DNA from: Rhodobacteraceae bacterium UBA6796
Lineage (GTDB): Bacteria; Pseudomonadota; Alphaproteobacteria; Rhodobacterales; Rhodobacteraceae
Direction of reading: 5' to 3'
DNA length: 64,000 nucleotides
Assembly: GCA_002452815.1 (NCBI GenBank)
Contig: DKFM01000004.1
Location: 62,001 to 126,000, forward strand
Part shown: positions 51,052 through 61,538 of the stretch, piece after piece
Position numbering within the stretch: position 1 is the first letter of the stretch
Layout of the letters: each line of letters opens with the position of its first letter
The notes under the pieces: model-generated
What the model was told of the DNA's origin: nothing
Databases searched by the model: none
What the model saw: only the letters and a program-made list of their open reading frames with translations
Translations under genes and position numbers: made by a program

Positions 51052-52485
51052 TCAGCCCGCGCGCCGTCCGGCACTGACGGCCAGCGGAAACACCTTGGCC
51101 GGGTTCAGCAGCCAGCCGGGATCGAACACATCCTTGACGCGCATCTGCGCCTCCAGATCGGGGGCGGCGAACTGCACTTCCATCAGGTCGCGCTTCTCGA
51201 TGCCCACGCCATGCTCGCCGGTCAGACAGCCGCCAACCTCGACACACAGCTTCAGGATCTCGGCGCCCAGCGCCTCGCAACGCTGCAGATCGCCGGGCGT
51301 GTTGGCATTGTACAGGATCAGCGGATGCATATTGCCGTCGCCCGCATGGAAGACATTGGCCACGTCCAGCCCGAATTGCGCACTCAGCGCCCCGATCCGG
51401 CGCAGCACCTCGGGCAGCGCGCTGACCGGAATCGTGCCGTCCAGACACATGTAATCGTTGATCTGCCCCATCGCGCCGAAGGCCGACTTGCGGCCCAGCC
51501 AGATCCGCCGCGCCTCGTCCTCGGACTGCGCCTCGCGAAATTCGACCGGGCTGTGGCGCTCGGCGATTTGCCGGATCAGACGCAACTGCTCGTCAATCTC
51601 GGCGGCGCTGCCCTCGACCTCGACGATCAGCAGCGCCTCGCAATCGGGATAGCCGGCATGGGCGAAATCCTCGGTCGCGCGAATGCAGGGGCGGTCCATG
51701 AATTCGATCGCCACCGGCAGAACGCCCGCGCGGATGATGTCGGCCACACAGGCGCCCGCCACCTCGTTGGCATCGAACCCGATCAATACGGGACGCGCGC
51801 CCTCGGGCTTGGGCAGGATGCGCAGCGTGGCCTCGGTCACCACGCCCAACTGTCCCTCGGACCCGCAGATCACACCCAGCAGGTCCAGCCCGCCCGCATC
51901 GCACCAGGGCCCGCCGATCTGCAGCACCTCGCCCGCCATGGTGACCAGCGTCACCCCCAGCAGGTTGTTGGTGGTCACACCGTATTTCAGGCAATGCGCG
52001 CCGCCCGAATTCATCGCGATATTGCCCGCGATAGCACAGGCCAGCTGGCTCGACGGATCGGGTGCATAGAACCAGCCGTCGCTTTCGACCGCGCCGGTCA
52101 CCGACAGGTTGGTGCGCCCGGCCTCGACCCGGATGAAGCGGTTCGGATAATCGGTCTCCAGCACCGCATTCATCCGCGCCAGCCCCAGCACCACCGAATC
52201 GGCCGAGGGCATGGAGCCGCCGGCAAGGCTCGTCCCCGCGCCGCGCGGCACCACCGGCACGCCCTCGGCATGGCAGACCTTCAGTGCCGCCGCGACCTCG
52301 GCGGTCGAGCGCGGCAGCACCACCGCCAAAGGCGCACAGCGATAGGCCGACAGCGCGTCACATTCATAGGCGCGGGTTTCCTCGGGCGTGTCGATCACGG
52401 CATCGGCAGGCAAAACCGCCCGCAGCCGCGCCACGATCGCCGCCTTGCGCGCCAGAATAGCGGCGCTGGGAATGGGCATTTCCAT
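51052..52485 (-). CDS. glcD: Glycolate oxidase, FAD-linked subunit GlcD
   Basis: 477 residues. PCMH FAD domain: PLAVVLPRSTAEVAAALKVC, VVPRGAGTSLAGGSMP, GNIAMNSGGAHCLKYGVT, GSEGQLGVVTEATLRILPKP. C-terminal FAD-oxidase domain: VFHAGDGNMHPLI and CLTGEHGVGIEKRDLM. It oxidises glycolate to glyoxylate, relevant for photorespiratory glycolate in a Calvin-cycle organism. ATG 52485 follows GGAGG; the open frame continues far upstream but that part is antisense to other genes. Confidence 0.96.
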   Translation of the reverse strand: MEMPIPSAAILARKAAIVARLRAVLPADAVIDTPEETRAYECDALSAYRCAPLAVVLPRSTAEVAAALKVCHAEGVPVVPRGAGTSLAGGSMPSADSVVLGLARMNAVLETDYPNRFIRVEAGRTNLSVTGAVESDGWFYAPDPSSQLACAIAGNIAMNSGGAHCLKYGVTTNNLLGVTLVTMAGEVLQIGGPWCDAGGLDLLGVICGSEGQLGVVTEATLRILPKPEGARPVLIGFDANEVAGACVADIIRAGVLPVAIEFMDRPCIRATEDFAHAGYPDCEALLIVEVEGSAAEIDEQLRLIRQIAERHSPVEFREAQSEDEARRIWLGRKSAFGAMGQINDYMCLDGTIPVSALPEVLRRIGALSAQFGLDVANVFHAGDGNMHPLILYNANTPGDLQRCEALGAEILKLCVEVGGCLTGEHGVGIEKRDLMEVQFAAPDLEAQMRVKDVFDPGWLLNPAKVFPLAVSAGRRAG

Positions 52486-52501
52486 GAATGTTCCTCCGTT
52501 G

Positions 52502-52537
52502 TGGTAAAAAATTATAACCAATTTACGGATCTGGCAA
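52502..52537 (-). promoter_or_regulatory. Probable promoter and operator of glcDEF
   Basis: The minus strand has TTGCCA (52537-52532) and TATAAT (52516-52511) with a 15-base spacer. TGGT (52502-52505) and ACCA (52517-52520) form an inverted repeat straddling the -10 region, reminiscent of GntR-family operators such as that of GlcC. No glcC gene is in the window. Confidence 0.45.
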
Positions 52538-52566
52538 GGCCGGATTACAGACGCTAGGGTGTCGTC

Positions 52567-53268
52567 ATGGAAAACACCCTGCATATCGGCCCGCTCGGGC
52601 CTTGGGATCTGGCCGCGCTGGCCTTGCTGGTTGGCTGCTGGCTGTGGATCGGCTGGCGCACCGAACACCCGCCGGCGCAGCGTCCGTCGGTCGGGCGGCT
52701 GATGGAGGGATACCGGCGCGAATGGATGCGGCAGATGGTGACCCGTCAGCCACGCATTTTCGACGGGGCGATGATGGACGGGCTGCGGCAATCGACGACC
52801 TTCTTCGCCTCGACCGCGCTGATCGCGATCGGCGGCGGGCTGGCGCTGATCGGCAACCCCGAACGGATCACCGATCTGGCGCAGGATTTCGCGCTGGACG
52901 AAGGGCCGAAACTGCTGTGGGAGGCACGGATCCTGACCGCCGTCCTGTTCGGCGCCAACGCCTTCATGAAATTCGTCTGGTCGCACCGGCTGTTCAGCTA
53001 TGCCGCGATCGCGATGGCGGCGGTGCCCAATGATGCCGGCGACCCGCTGGCCTATCCGCGCGCCGAACAGGCGGCGCTGGTCAATATCAATGCCGCCAAA
53101 AGCTTCAACCGCGGGCTGCGTTCGGTTTATTTCGCGCTGACGGCACTGGCCTGGCTTCTGGGGCCCGAGGTGCTGATGATCGTGACGCTGTTCACCACCG
53201 CGATGCTCTGGCGGCGTGAATTCGCCTCGACCGCGCGGCGCGCGCTGCTGGACAACCCGCCGGTCTGA
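52567..53268 (+). CDS. DUF599 family membrane protein
   Basis: 233 residues with four membrane segments. WDLAALALLVGCWLWIGW at the N-terminus, RQSTTFFASTALIAIGGGLALIG, ARILTAVLFGANAFMKFVWSHRLFSYAAI and ALTALAWLLGPEVLMIVTLF match DUF599, a family of unknown function common in proteobacteria. Divergent from glcD. Confidence 0.86.
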   Translation: MENTLHIGPLGPWDLAALALLVGCWLWIGWRTEHPPAQRPSVGRLMEGYRREWMRQMVTRQPRIFDGAMMDGLRQSTTFFASTALIAIGGGLALIGNPERITDLAQDFALDEGPKLLWEARILTAVLFGANAFMKFVWSHRLFSYAAIAMAAVPNDAGDPLAYPRAEQAALVNINAAKSFNRGLRSVYFALTALAWLLGPEVLMIVTLFTTAMLWRREFASTARRALLDNPPV

Positions 53269-53291
53269 GTGCGGGTCAGGCCGCCTCCGGC

Positions 53292-53349
53292 GGGAGTATT
53301 TGGGCCAAGAAGAAAAGGCTGCGAGCTTCTTCTTGGCACAAATACTCCC
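53292..53349. repeat. Intergenic inverted-repeat element, copy E
   Basis: Two 23-base arms (53292-53314 and 53327-53349) are inverted repeats with a single mismatch. The left arm begins GGGAGTATTTGGGCC and ends AAGAAGAA. The loop is 12 bases. It is the most perfect copy in the window and lies between two convergent genes. Confidence 0.88.
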
Positions 53350-53378
53350 CGCGGAGCGTCCGCGCCCGCCACAGGCGG

Positions 53379-55478
53379 TCACGCAGTTTTGCGCCCGCGC
53401 CCTTCCACCATCCAGGCCGCAACGCTCAGCAGGGCGGCAATCAGGGCCCAGGCCCAGGCGGGCAGCAGCGGCGTCACGCGCAGATCCACGGTGGCCGTGG
53501 CGGCGCGCGGGGTGATGCCGACCCAGCCGCGCCCCGCACTGGGGCGGCCTGCGCGCACCGGGCGGATCGTGGGAATACCCTCTTCCAGCCGGGTGACGCC
53601 GCCGGTCGAGGCGGCGATGGCGGGTGCCAACGGCTCCGCGCTGGCGATGGTCTGTTCGTATTCGCGCGGGCTGGCCGGTCCAAGCGCCACGACCCGCTCC
53701 AGATCGCCTTCGGTCAAGCGGTAGAGCCCGGGCTCCGGGGCGACCCAGCGGGCGGTGAAGCGGCCCGGCGCGGTTTCGGTCAGGGGCAGTTCTGCGGTCG
53801 TGCCATCGGGCAGGGTCACGATCGCCGGCGCGGCGGTTTCGGCCATCGTGCGCCGCACCACCGTCAGCGCCAGGCTGCCCGGCTCGACCTCGGCATAAAG
53901 GGCCTCTTCCTCCAGCTCGGGCTCCTTCATCTCCCAATGCGCAATGCGGCGCAGCAGTTCCAGCTGCGGGCCGCCGCCCTCGTAACCGCGATCCCACAGC
54001 CAGGCCTGATCCGACGCCAGCAGCGCCACGCGCCCCTTGCCCGCCCGCGACAGCACCAGCAGCGGTGCGCCGCGCGCGCCGTTCATCACAACCTCGCCCG
54101 AGGGGTTGGCCAGTTCGATCTGCCGCAGCCAGCGGCCCCAGTGTTGCCCCGCCGCGTCGTCCTGCCCTTCGGGCGCGGGCGCGCCGGGCAGGCCCGCCGT
54201 CACCGGGTGGCGCAGGCCAAGTTCGGTCGGGCGCGGCACGAAGGGTTCCGACAGCACCCGCCCGGTCGGGCGCGCGGGCAGCACCGGCGCCAGATCGGTC
54301 TGCCACAGGCTTTCGACGGTGGCATATTCCGGCCCCGCCGCGACCAGCACCGCGCCGCCGTCTTCGACATAACGGCGGATATTGCTGAAATAGCTGGCGG
54401 GCAGGATGCCCCGTTCGCCGTAGCGATCAAAGATGATGAGGTCGAATTCGTCGATCTTGTCGATGAACAGCTCCTGCGTGGGGAAGGCGATCAGCGACAG
54501 TTCCGACACCGGCGTTCCGTCCTGTTTTTCAGGCGGCCGCAGGATGGTGAAATGCACCAGATCGACGCCTGCATCCGACTTCAGCAGATTGCGCCAGGTG
54601 CGTTCGCCCGCATGCGGCTGCCCCGAGACCAGCAGCACCCGCAGCCGGTCGCGCACGCCATTGATCTGTACCACCGCGTCATTGTTGCGTGTGGTCAGCT
54701 CGCCCGTCAGCGGCGCAAGGCTGAACTGCACCACATTCTGCCCCCCGTGTTCGAGCGTGAGCGGCAGTTCCAGCTCCTTGCCGACCGTGACCTGATATGT
54801 GCGCGGCGCCCCGCCGTCGATCGCGATGCTCAGATCGGCGGTGCGTCCGGCGCTGGCCGGGACCGCGCCCATATCCTCGATCCGCAGCCGGATCGCGGTT
54901 TCCTCGCCGATGATGCCGAAGGCGGGGGCGGTTTCGATCAGCAGGCGGCGGTCCCAATCGGCGGCGTGCCCGGTCAGCAGCAATTGCAGCGGCGCGGGCA
55001 GATCGGGGGTCAGGTCCGCGTCATGCACCTGCCCGTCCGAGACCACCAGCGCCCCCGCAACGCGCGCGCGGGGTTCTGCGGCCAGCGCCTCGGCCAAGGC
55101 CGCCCCGATCCGGGTGCCGCCGTTGTCGGCGCCGTCGGGCACGGTGATGCGGCGCAATTCGGTATTGGGCAGCGCGGCGATCTGGCGCCCAAGCGCCGCG
55201 ATGGCGGCATCGGTCTGCCCGGCGCGATCCGACAGAGTCTGCGAGGCGCTGCGGTCATCGAGCAGCAGCACGATGTCGGACAGCGGCTCGGTCTGTTCGC
55301 GCTGCAGTGCGGGGCCCGAAAGGGCAGCCAGCAATACCGCCAGCGCCGCCCCGCGCAACGCCCAGCCGGGCAACCCGCGCCACAGCGCCAGCGCCACTAG
55401 CACCACGGCCAGCGCCCCGCCCGCGACGATCAGCGGCCAGCCCAGAAGCGGCGCGAAGGTCAGGCTCACCCCGGTCAT
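53379..55478 (-). CDS. Membrane protein with VWA-like and glutamine amidotransferase-like regions
   Basis: 699 residues. Two N-terminal membrane helices (about 12-55), a VWA-like domain with MIDAS-type DRSAS in IVLLLDDRSASQTL, a central beta-rich region, a class I amidotransferase-like fold (LRVLLVSGQPHAGERTWRNLL, IIFDRYGERGILPASYFSNIRRYVEDGGAVLVAAGPE) without an obvious catalytic cysteine, and a C-terminal helix (about 675-692). Last of a four-gene operon with moxR; ATG overlaps the upstream stop by four bases. Function unknown. Confidence 0.82.
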   Translation of the reverse strand: MTGVSLTFAPLLGWPLIVAGGALAVVLVALALWRGLPGWALRGAALAVLLAALSGPALQREQTEPLSDIVLLLDDRSASQTLSDRAGQTDAAIAALGRQIAALPNTELRRITVPDGADNGGTRIGAALAEALAAEPRARVAGALVVSDGQVHDADLTPDLPAPLQLLLTGHAADWDRRLLIETAPAFGIIGEETAIRLRIEDMGAVPASAGRTADLSIAIDGGAPRTYQVTVGKELELPLTLEHGGQNVVQFSLAPLTGELTTRNNDAVVQINGVRDRLRVLLVSGQPHAGERTWRNLLKSDAGVDLVHFTILRPPEKQDGTPVSELSLIAFPTQELFIDKIDEFDLIIFDRYGERGILPASYFSNIRRYVEDGGAVLVAAGPEYATVESLWQTDLAPVLPARPTGRVLSEPFVPRPTELGLRHPVTAGLPGAPAPEGQDDAAGQHWGRWLRQIELANPSGEVVMNGARGAPLLVLSRAGKGRVALLASDQAWLWDRGYEGGGPQLELLRRIAHWEMKEPELEEEALYAEVEPGSLALTVVRRTMAETAAPAIVTLPDGTTAELPLTETAPGRFTARWVAPEPGLYRLTEGDLERVVALGPASPREYEQTIASAEPLAPAIAASTGGVTRLEEGIPTIRPVRAGRPSAGRGWVGITPRAATATVDLRVTPLLPAWAWALIAALLSVAAWMVEGRGRKTA

Positions 55479-58204
55479 TGGCCCAGCCTTTCCAGCAACG
55501 CGGGCACATGTACCTGATCGGATTTGTAATTGCCGGTCAGCACATGCATCACCAGATTGACGCCGAAACGCAGCGCGGTTTCGCGCTGGCGTTCGCCCGC
55601 CTGCCCGCGCCCGACCGGGAACATCGCCATGCCATTGCCATCAATCGCCCAGGCCGCGGCCCAGTCGTTGCCGCCGATCACAACCGGCGTCACCCCGTCA
55701 TTGAGGTTGCGAAACGGCATGCCCTCGGCCTGTTCGGCATCGGGGGGCGCGGCCTCGACCCAGATCGGCGCGTCATAGCGGCCGGGAAAATCCTGCAGCA
55801 GATAGAAGGTGCGGGTCAGGATATGGTCGGGCGGGATCGGTTCGAGCGGCGGAATATCCAGCGGCGCGGCCAGCGCCTGCAGCCGCCGCCCGGCCTCGGT
55901 CGCGGTGCCGAAACCCGCCAGATCGGCATCGCGCGTGTCGAACAGGATCATCCCGCCCCCGCGCAGATAGCGGTTGAGTTTGGCATAGGCCTGAGCCGAG
56001 GGCGCGGGCTGATTGGCGGTGACGGGCCAGTAGATCAGCGTGAACAGCGCCAGATCGTCGGTTTCCAGATCCAGCGTCATCGGCGCCGAAGGTTCCACCG
56101 TGGTGCGCCGCGCCAGCGTATCGGACAGCCCGCGCAGCCCGGCCAGCGCCACACGGTCGACGCCCGCATCGCCGGTGGCGATATGGGCCAGCACCACGTT
56201 CGAGGCGGCCTCGATCGCGCGGTCCTGTGCCATCTCGGCCCGGGCCTGTGGCGGGGCCGCCAGGATCAGCGCCAGCAGAACCACCGCCGCGCGCCCGACA
56301 CGCGGGCCCGACAGCCGCCCCGACACCGCCAGCGAGGCGATCAGATCGGCCAGCAACGCCAGCAGTGCCGCCGCCAGCAGCGCACCTTTCAGCGGCCAGG
56401 CGCGCGGCGCGGCATCGCCTTCCAGCGTCACACCCGCGGGCCAGGTGGGCGCCGCCAGAACGCGGTCGGGGGCCAGCGCGTTCAGCGCAACTGCCCGCCC
56501 GTCGGCGGCATACAGGCCGGGCGGCAGATCGGGGCCGGGCTGCGCGGTGGCCAGCACCTCGCCCGCGACGCCGGGCGCGCCCTCGGCCCCGCCCAGCCGC
56601 CCGAACCCGTCCAGCAGCTTTTGCGGAACCCAGGTCATCCCGGCCAGATCGCCCGCCTCGGGTGCGGCGCGGCGCGCGGAAATCGCCAGCCGTTCCAGCA
56701 TCTGCGGGAACAGGCCCGACAGCGGCAGGCTGGACCATTCGGCATTGGCGGTAACGTGGAACAGCACGATTTCCCCGGTGCCGAAGCGCGCGCGGGTGAC
56801 CAGCGGCGTGCCATCGGCCAACGCGGCAATCGTGCGTTCGGCCAGTTCGGGGCCGGGTTCGGCCATCACCTGCGCGGTGACGGTCACATCCTCGGGCACG
56901 GTCAGCCCGGCAAAGGGTGACCCTTCGGGGAAGGGCGCCAGCGCGCGCGGCTCCCCCCAGCTCATCGTGCCGCCGACGGCGCGCCCGCCCGCGCGCAGCC
57001 GCACCGGCAGCAGCGGGTCGGTGTCGGTCTGCGCGGCGGCAAGGCGCGGCCCGGCGAAGCGCACCAGCAGGCCGCCCTCTTCCAGCCATTCGGCCAGGCG
57101 GTCGGGTTCGGCAATATCGGCGACATCGGCCAGAATGATGACATCGGGTTTCGCGGTCAGAACGTCTTCGAGCGTGCCCTCGATCAAATCGGAACTGGGG
57201 GCGAGCGCCTGACGCAGGTAATGCGTGGGGGTCAGCAGCTCCAGCCCCTCGCGCGCGGTGCCGCCCGCGATCAGCGCGACCTTGCGGCGTTTCACGGCGT
57301 CGTCGGTAAGGCTGACCGCACCGGCGCTGCGCAGCCCGGCAATCTCGAACCGGCTGACGCGGTTGCGCAACTCGGGCGGCAATTCGAAGCGCGCGACGGC
57401 CTGCGGGGCCCCCGCGAAATCCACGGTTTCGCGGGCCAGTTCGCGTTCGATCCCGGTGGGATCAAGGCCGATGGCGCTCACATCAAGGGGTGCCCGCGGC
57501 GCGGCGCTGGCCAGCACCGGCAGCGTGACCTGCGCCGCCTCGATCCGGGCCGGACCAAGCGCCAGAACCGGGGTCGCGGGTTGCCAGACGCTCAGCTTGC
57601 CACGGGCCTGCAAGGCGGTGGCCAGCTGATCGCGCCCCGGACGCGCCAGACCGTCCGACAGCCACAGCGTTTCGAACCCGCCCTCGGGCAGCGGCGGCAG
57701 GGCCGCCCCCGGCTCCCACGGTTTCGGGGTCAGGCCCGGCACAGTGGGCGCAAGATCGGTTGCCGCGCTGAAGCTGGGCGCGACGGGCGGAGGATCACTC
57801 AGCGTAACAATCGCAACCGGCCGCCCGCTGGCCCCGGCCTCGGTCAGCGCGCGGTCTATCCGGGCCTGCCGGGCGGGCCAGTCGCGGGCCGACGCCCAGC
57901 TGGCATCCGCCACGATCAGCAATGGCCCCTGCCCCGGCGCAGTAACGACCGGGTTCAGCACCGGCCCGGCAAAGCCCACGATGGCCGCCGCCAGCGCCAT
58001 CATCCGCAAGACCAGAAGCCACCAGGGCGTGCGCTCGGCCTGCACGGCCTCGTCGGTCAACCCCAGCAGCAGCGCAACACCCGGAAACCGGCGCCGGATC
58101 GGCGCGGGCGGCACCGCGCGCAGCAGCAGCCACAGGATCGGCAGGGCCAGCAGCCCCAGCAAGACCCAGGGTGCGGTGAAGCCAAGCGGGCCGAGAACGG
58201 TCAT
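55475..58204 (-). CDS. DUF4159 protein with N-terminal BatA-type domain
   Basis: 909 residues. The N-terminus (GFTAPWVLLGLLALPILWLLLRAVPPAP then RRFPGVALLLGL) is the aerotolerance regulator BatA N-terminal pattern with two membrane helices. A long periplasmic region follows; a further helix lies at about 640-665. The C-terminal 210 residues are DUF4159 (DLALFTLIYWPVTANQPAPS, GGGMILFDTRDAD, LTRTFYLLQDFPGRYD). Coupled to the DUF58 gene upstream (ATGA). Probable partner of MoxR in envelope or complex maturation; role unproven. Confidence 0.86.
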   Translation of the reverse strand: MTVLGPLGFTAPWVLLGLLALPILWLLLRAVPPAPIRRRFPGVALLLGLTDEAVQAERTPWWLLVLRMMALAAAIVGFAGPVLNPVVTAPGQGPLLIVADASWASARDWPARQARIDRALTEAGASGRPVAIVTLSDPPPVAPSFSAATDLAPTVPGLTPKPWEPGAALPPLPEGGFETLWLSDGLARPGRDQLATALQARGKLSVWQPATPVLALGPARIEAAQVTLPVLASAAPRAPLDVSAIGLDPTGIERELARETVDFAGAPQAVARFELPPELRNRVSRFEIAGLRSAGAVSLTDDAVKRRKVALIAGGTAREGLELLTPTHYLRQALAPSSDLIEGTLEDVLTAKPDVIILADVADIAEPDRLAEWLEEGGLLVRFAGPRLAAAQTDTDPLLPVRLRAGGRAVGGTMSWGEPRALAPFPEGSPFAGLTVPEDVTVTAQVMAEPGPELAERTIAALADGTPLVTRARFGTGEIVLFHVTANAEWSSLPLSGLFPQMLERLAISARRAAPEAGDLAGMTWVPQKLLDGFGRLGGAEGAPGVAGEVLATAQPGPDLPPGLYAADGRAVALNALAPDRVLAAPTWPAGVTLEGDAAPRAWPLKGALLAAALLALLADLIASLAVSGRLSGPRVGRAAVVLLALILAAPPQARAEMAQDRAIEAASNVVLAHIATGDAGVDRVALAGLRGLSDTLARRTTVEPSAPMTLDLETDDLALFTLIYWPVTANQPAPSAQAYAKLNRYLRGGGMILFDTRDADLAGFGTATEAGRRLQALAAPLDIPPLEPIPPDHILTRTFYLLQDFPGRYDAPIWVEAAPPDAEQAEGMPFRNLNDGVTPVVIGGNDWAAAWAIDGNGMAMFPVGRGQAGERQRETALRFGVNLVMHVLTGNYKSDQVHVPALLERLGQ

Positions 58205-59102
58205 CGCGCCCCCCGTTCCAGCGCCGCCCAGAGCCATAGCAGCGCGCCTTGCGCGGGCGCCCCGGTGTGATGCGTCGAAAACTGCCAGCCCGCCGCCTGC
58301 GCCAGCCCGGCCAGCCGCGCGCGCCGCTCGGCCAGACGGTCGCGATAGCGCGCGCGCAGATCCCCCGCCTTGCGGGTTTCAAAGCTGAGCGTGCCGCCGA
58401 CCGATTCGAAAATCGTGCGCCCGTCGAAAGGGAAATCCTCTTCCACGGGATCAAGGATCTGCAGCATCACCCCCGAGACCCCGCGCCCGGCCAGCGCGCC
58501 AAGCGCAGCCTCGAGCGCGCCCAGATCGCCCAGAAAATCCGACAGGAACACGGCGCGTGCCTGCGGCCCGATCGCGGTGACATCGGGCGTGCTGTAATCA
58601 GCCATGCCCTGCGCCGCGGCCAGTTGCGCGGCCAGAACCATCAGCTGCGCGCGCCCCGGGCGCGGCGGCGCCAGGGGGCCGGTCAGCCCCACCCGCTCGC
58701 CCGCGCGGATCATTAGCACCGCCAGCGCCAGCGCCAGCAGCCGCGCGCGCTCGGCCTTCTGCGGGCGGGCGGCGCGGCCCTCGGGGGCACCGGAAAACCG
58801 CATCGAGGCCCCGTCATCGACCCAGATATGCGCCGATTGCGCCAGCTGCCATTCGCGGTCACGCACGAATTGTACATCGGACCGGGCCGAGCGGCGCCAG
58901 TCGACGAACCGCGCCTCGTCGCCAGAATGCGCGGGGCGGTATTGCCAGAATTCCTCGCCCGGGCCGGCGCGGCGGCGGCCATGGCCGCCCATCTGCACCG
59001 TCGCGGCCAGTTGTTCCGCCGCCAGCAGCAGTGGCGGCAGGGCGCGGGCCGCGGCTTCGGCCTCGCGGCGCAGGGACAGGCCCGCGCTGGGGGCTGGGCT
59101 GG

Positions 59103-59106
<4 letters not shown>
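58201..59106 (-). CDS. DUF58 domain protein
   Basis: 301 residues. The DUF58 signature is GEEFWQYRPAHSGDEARFVDWRRSARSD followed by a VWA-like core (VRDREWQLAQSAHIWVDDGASMRF, AVFLSDFLGDL). DUF58 genes almost always accompany moxR AAA ATPases. Overlaps moxR by four bases. Confidence 0.9.
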
Positions 59107-60113
<1,007 letters not shown>

Positions 60114-60185
60114 GACAAAGGCTCCAACAAGGCTATAGTCTTCAGCAAAGCAGATAACCGCCCCGGACCCAATCGCAAAGCGCAG

Positions 60186-60782
60186 ATGACACAGACACCA
60201 AAGCCACAAAATGACGTGAAGCCGCCCAGTGCCGACGGGCTGGCCCAGGCCGCAAGCACCGCCAGCAAGAAGGGCCCGCCGCCCGTTCATCTGTGGAATC
60301 CGCCGTTTTGCGGCGACATGGACATGGAAATCCGCCGCGATGGAACCTGGTTCTACCTGGGCACCCCGATCGGGCGGCCCGCGTTGGTGAAGCTGTTTGC
60401 CTCGATCCTGAAGCTGGAGGACGGCAAGTATTTTCTGGTGACGCCGGTCGAAAAGGTGGGCATCCGCGTGGTCGATGCGCCCTTCGTGGCGGTCGATTGC
60501 GACATTTCGGGTGAAGGCACGGCGCAAACCCTGCGCTTCACCACCAACGTGGGCGATACCGTCACCGCCGGTCCCGACCACCCGATCCGGGTCACGCGCG
60601 ATGCGGATGGCGAGCCCAGCCCATATGTCCATATCCGCCGCGGGCTGGAGGCGTTGATCGACCGCAAGACGTTTTACCGGCTGGTCGATCATGCCGTGCC
60701 CGGCCCGCATGAAGGTGGCGACTGGCTGGGCCTGTGGTCGGGGGGCCTGTTCTTCCCGATCATCCCGATGGCGGAGCTGTAA
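60186..60782 (+). CDS. DUF1285 family protein
   Basis: 198 residues, cytoplasmic. PPPVHLWNPPFCGDMDMEIRRDGTWFYLGTPIGRPALVKLFASIL and YFLVTPVEKVGIRVVDAPFVAV match DUF1285. Function unknown; placement next to a moxR operon is common in alphaproteobacteria. The start at 60186 lies between short frames without a strong ribosome site. Confidence 0.88.
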   Translation: MTQTPKPQNDVKPPSADGLAQAASTASKKGPPPVHLWNPPFCGDMDMEIRRDGTWFYLGTPIGRPALVKLFASILKLEDGKYFLVTPVEKVGIRVVDAPFVAVDCDISGEGTAQTLRFTTNVGDTVTAGPDHPIRVTRDADGEPSPYVHIRRGLEALIDRKTFYRLVDHAVPGPHEGGDWLGLWSGGLFFPIIPMAEL

Positions 60783-61538
60783 GTGCCGAAATTCGCCGCC
60801 AACCTGACGATGCTGTTCACCGAACTGCCCTTCATGGAGCGCTTCGCCGCCGCCAAGGCCGCAGGCTTCGATGCGGTCGAAGTGCTGTTTCCCTACGACT
60901 GTTCCGCCACGGACATGCGCTATCAGTTGGTGATGAACGACCTGACGCTGGTGCTGATCAACACGCCGCCGCCCAATTTCACCGGCGGGCCGCGCGGCTT
61001 TGCCGCCGTGCCGGGGCTGGAGGAACGGTTCCGCCGCGATTTCGAACGCGTGCTGCGCTATGCCGATGTGCTCAAACCACGCGGGGTGCATATCATGTCG
61101 GGCGCCGCCGAAGGGGCCGAGGCCCGCGCGACCTTCATCGAAAACCTGACCTGGGCGGCCGCCCGCGCGCCCAGGCTGACCCTGACGATAGAGCCGATCA
61201 ACCGGATCGACATGCCGGGCTATTTTCTGGACGACTTCGACCTGGCGGCCGAGGTGCTGGACGCCGTGGCTGCGCCGAACCTGCATCTGCAGATCGACAT
61301 TTATCACGCCCATCGGATCACCGGCGATGCCCTTGGGGTCTGGTCACGGCACGGGCACCGCGCGGCCCATATCCAGATCGGCGGTCTGCCGGACCGGCAT
61401 GAACCGCTGGCCAGCCCGCATCTGGACTATCCGGCGTTTTTCAAACGGCTGGACGCCGAAGGCTATGGCGGTTTCGTGTCCGGCGAATATACCCCCGCGG
61501 GCCGCACCGAGGACGGGCTTGGCTGGTTAAAGGGCTGA
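60783..61538 (+). CDS. hyi: Hydroxypyruvate isomerase family protein
   Basis: 251 residues, TIM-barrel of the xylose-isomerase-like family. ANLTMLFTELPFMERFAAAKAAGFDAVEVLFPYD, LTIEPINRIDMPGYFLDDF and DIYHAHRITGD carry the metal-binding E, D, H residues. Likely converts hydroxypyruvate and tartronate semialdehyde or a 2-oxo-tetronate. GTG start directly after the DUF1285 stop (TAAGTG), so coupled. The 3' end overlaps the convergent CDF gene by 12 bases. Confidence 0.9.
   Translation: MPKFAANLTMLFTELPFMERFAAAKAAGFDAVEVLFPYDCSATDMRYQLVMNDLTLVLINTPPPNFTGGPRGFAAVPGLEERFRRDFERVLRYADVLKPRGVHIMSGAAEGAEARATFIENLTWAAARAPRLTLTIEPINRIDMPGYFLDDFDLAAEVLDAVAAPNLHLQIDIYHAHRITGDALGVWSRHGHRAAHIQIGGLPDRHEPLASPHLDYPAFFKRLDAEGYGGFVSGEYTPAGRTEDGLGWLKG

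Noticed and set aside
52486..54306. An open extension of the glcD frame of about 600 codons upstream
   Set aside because: It runs antisense to the DUF599 gene and through repeat copy E; glcD has a strong ribosome site and normal N-terminus at 52485.
60114..61313. An open extension upstream of moxR
   Set aside because: It is antisense to the DUF1285 and hydroxypyruvate isomerase family genes; the MoxR protein begins normally at 60113.
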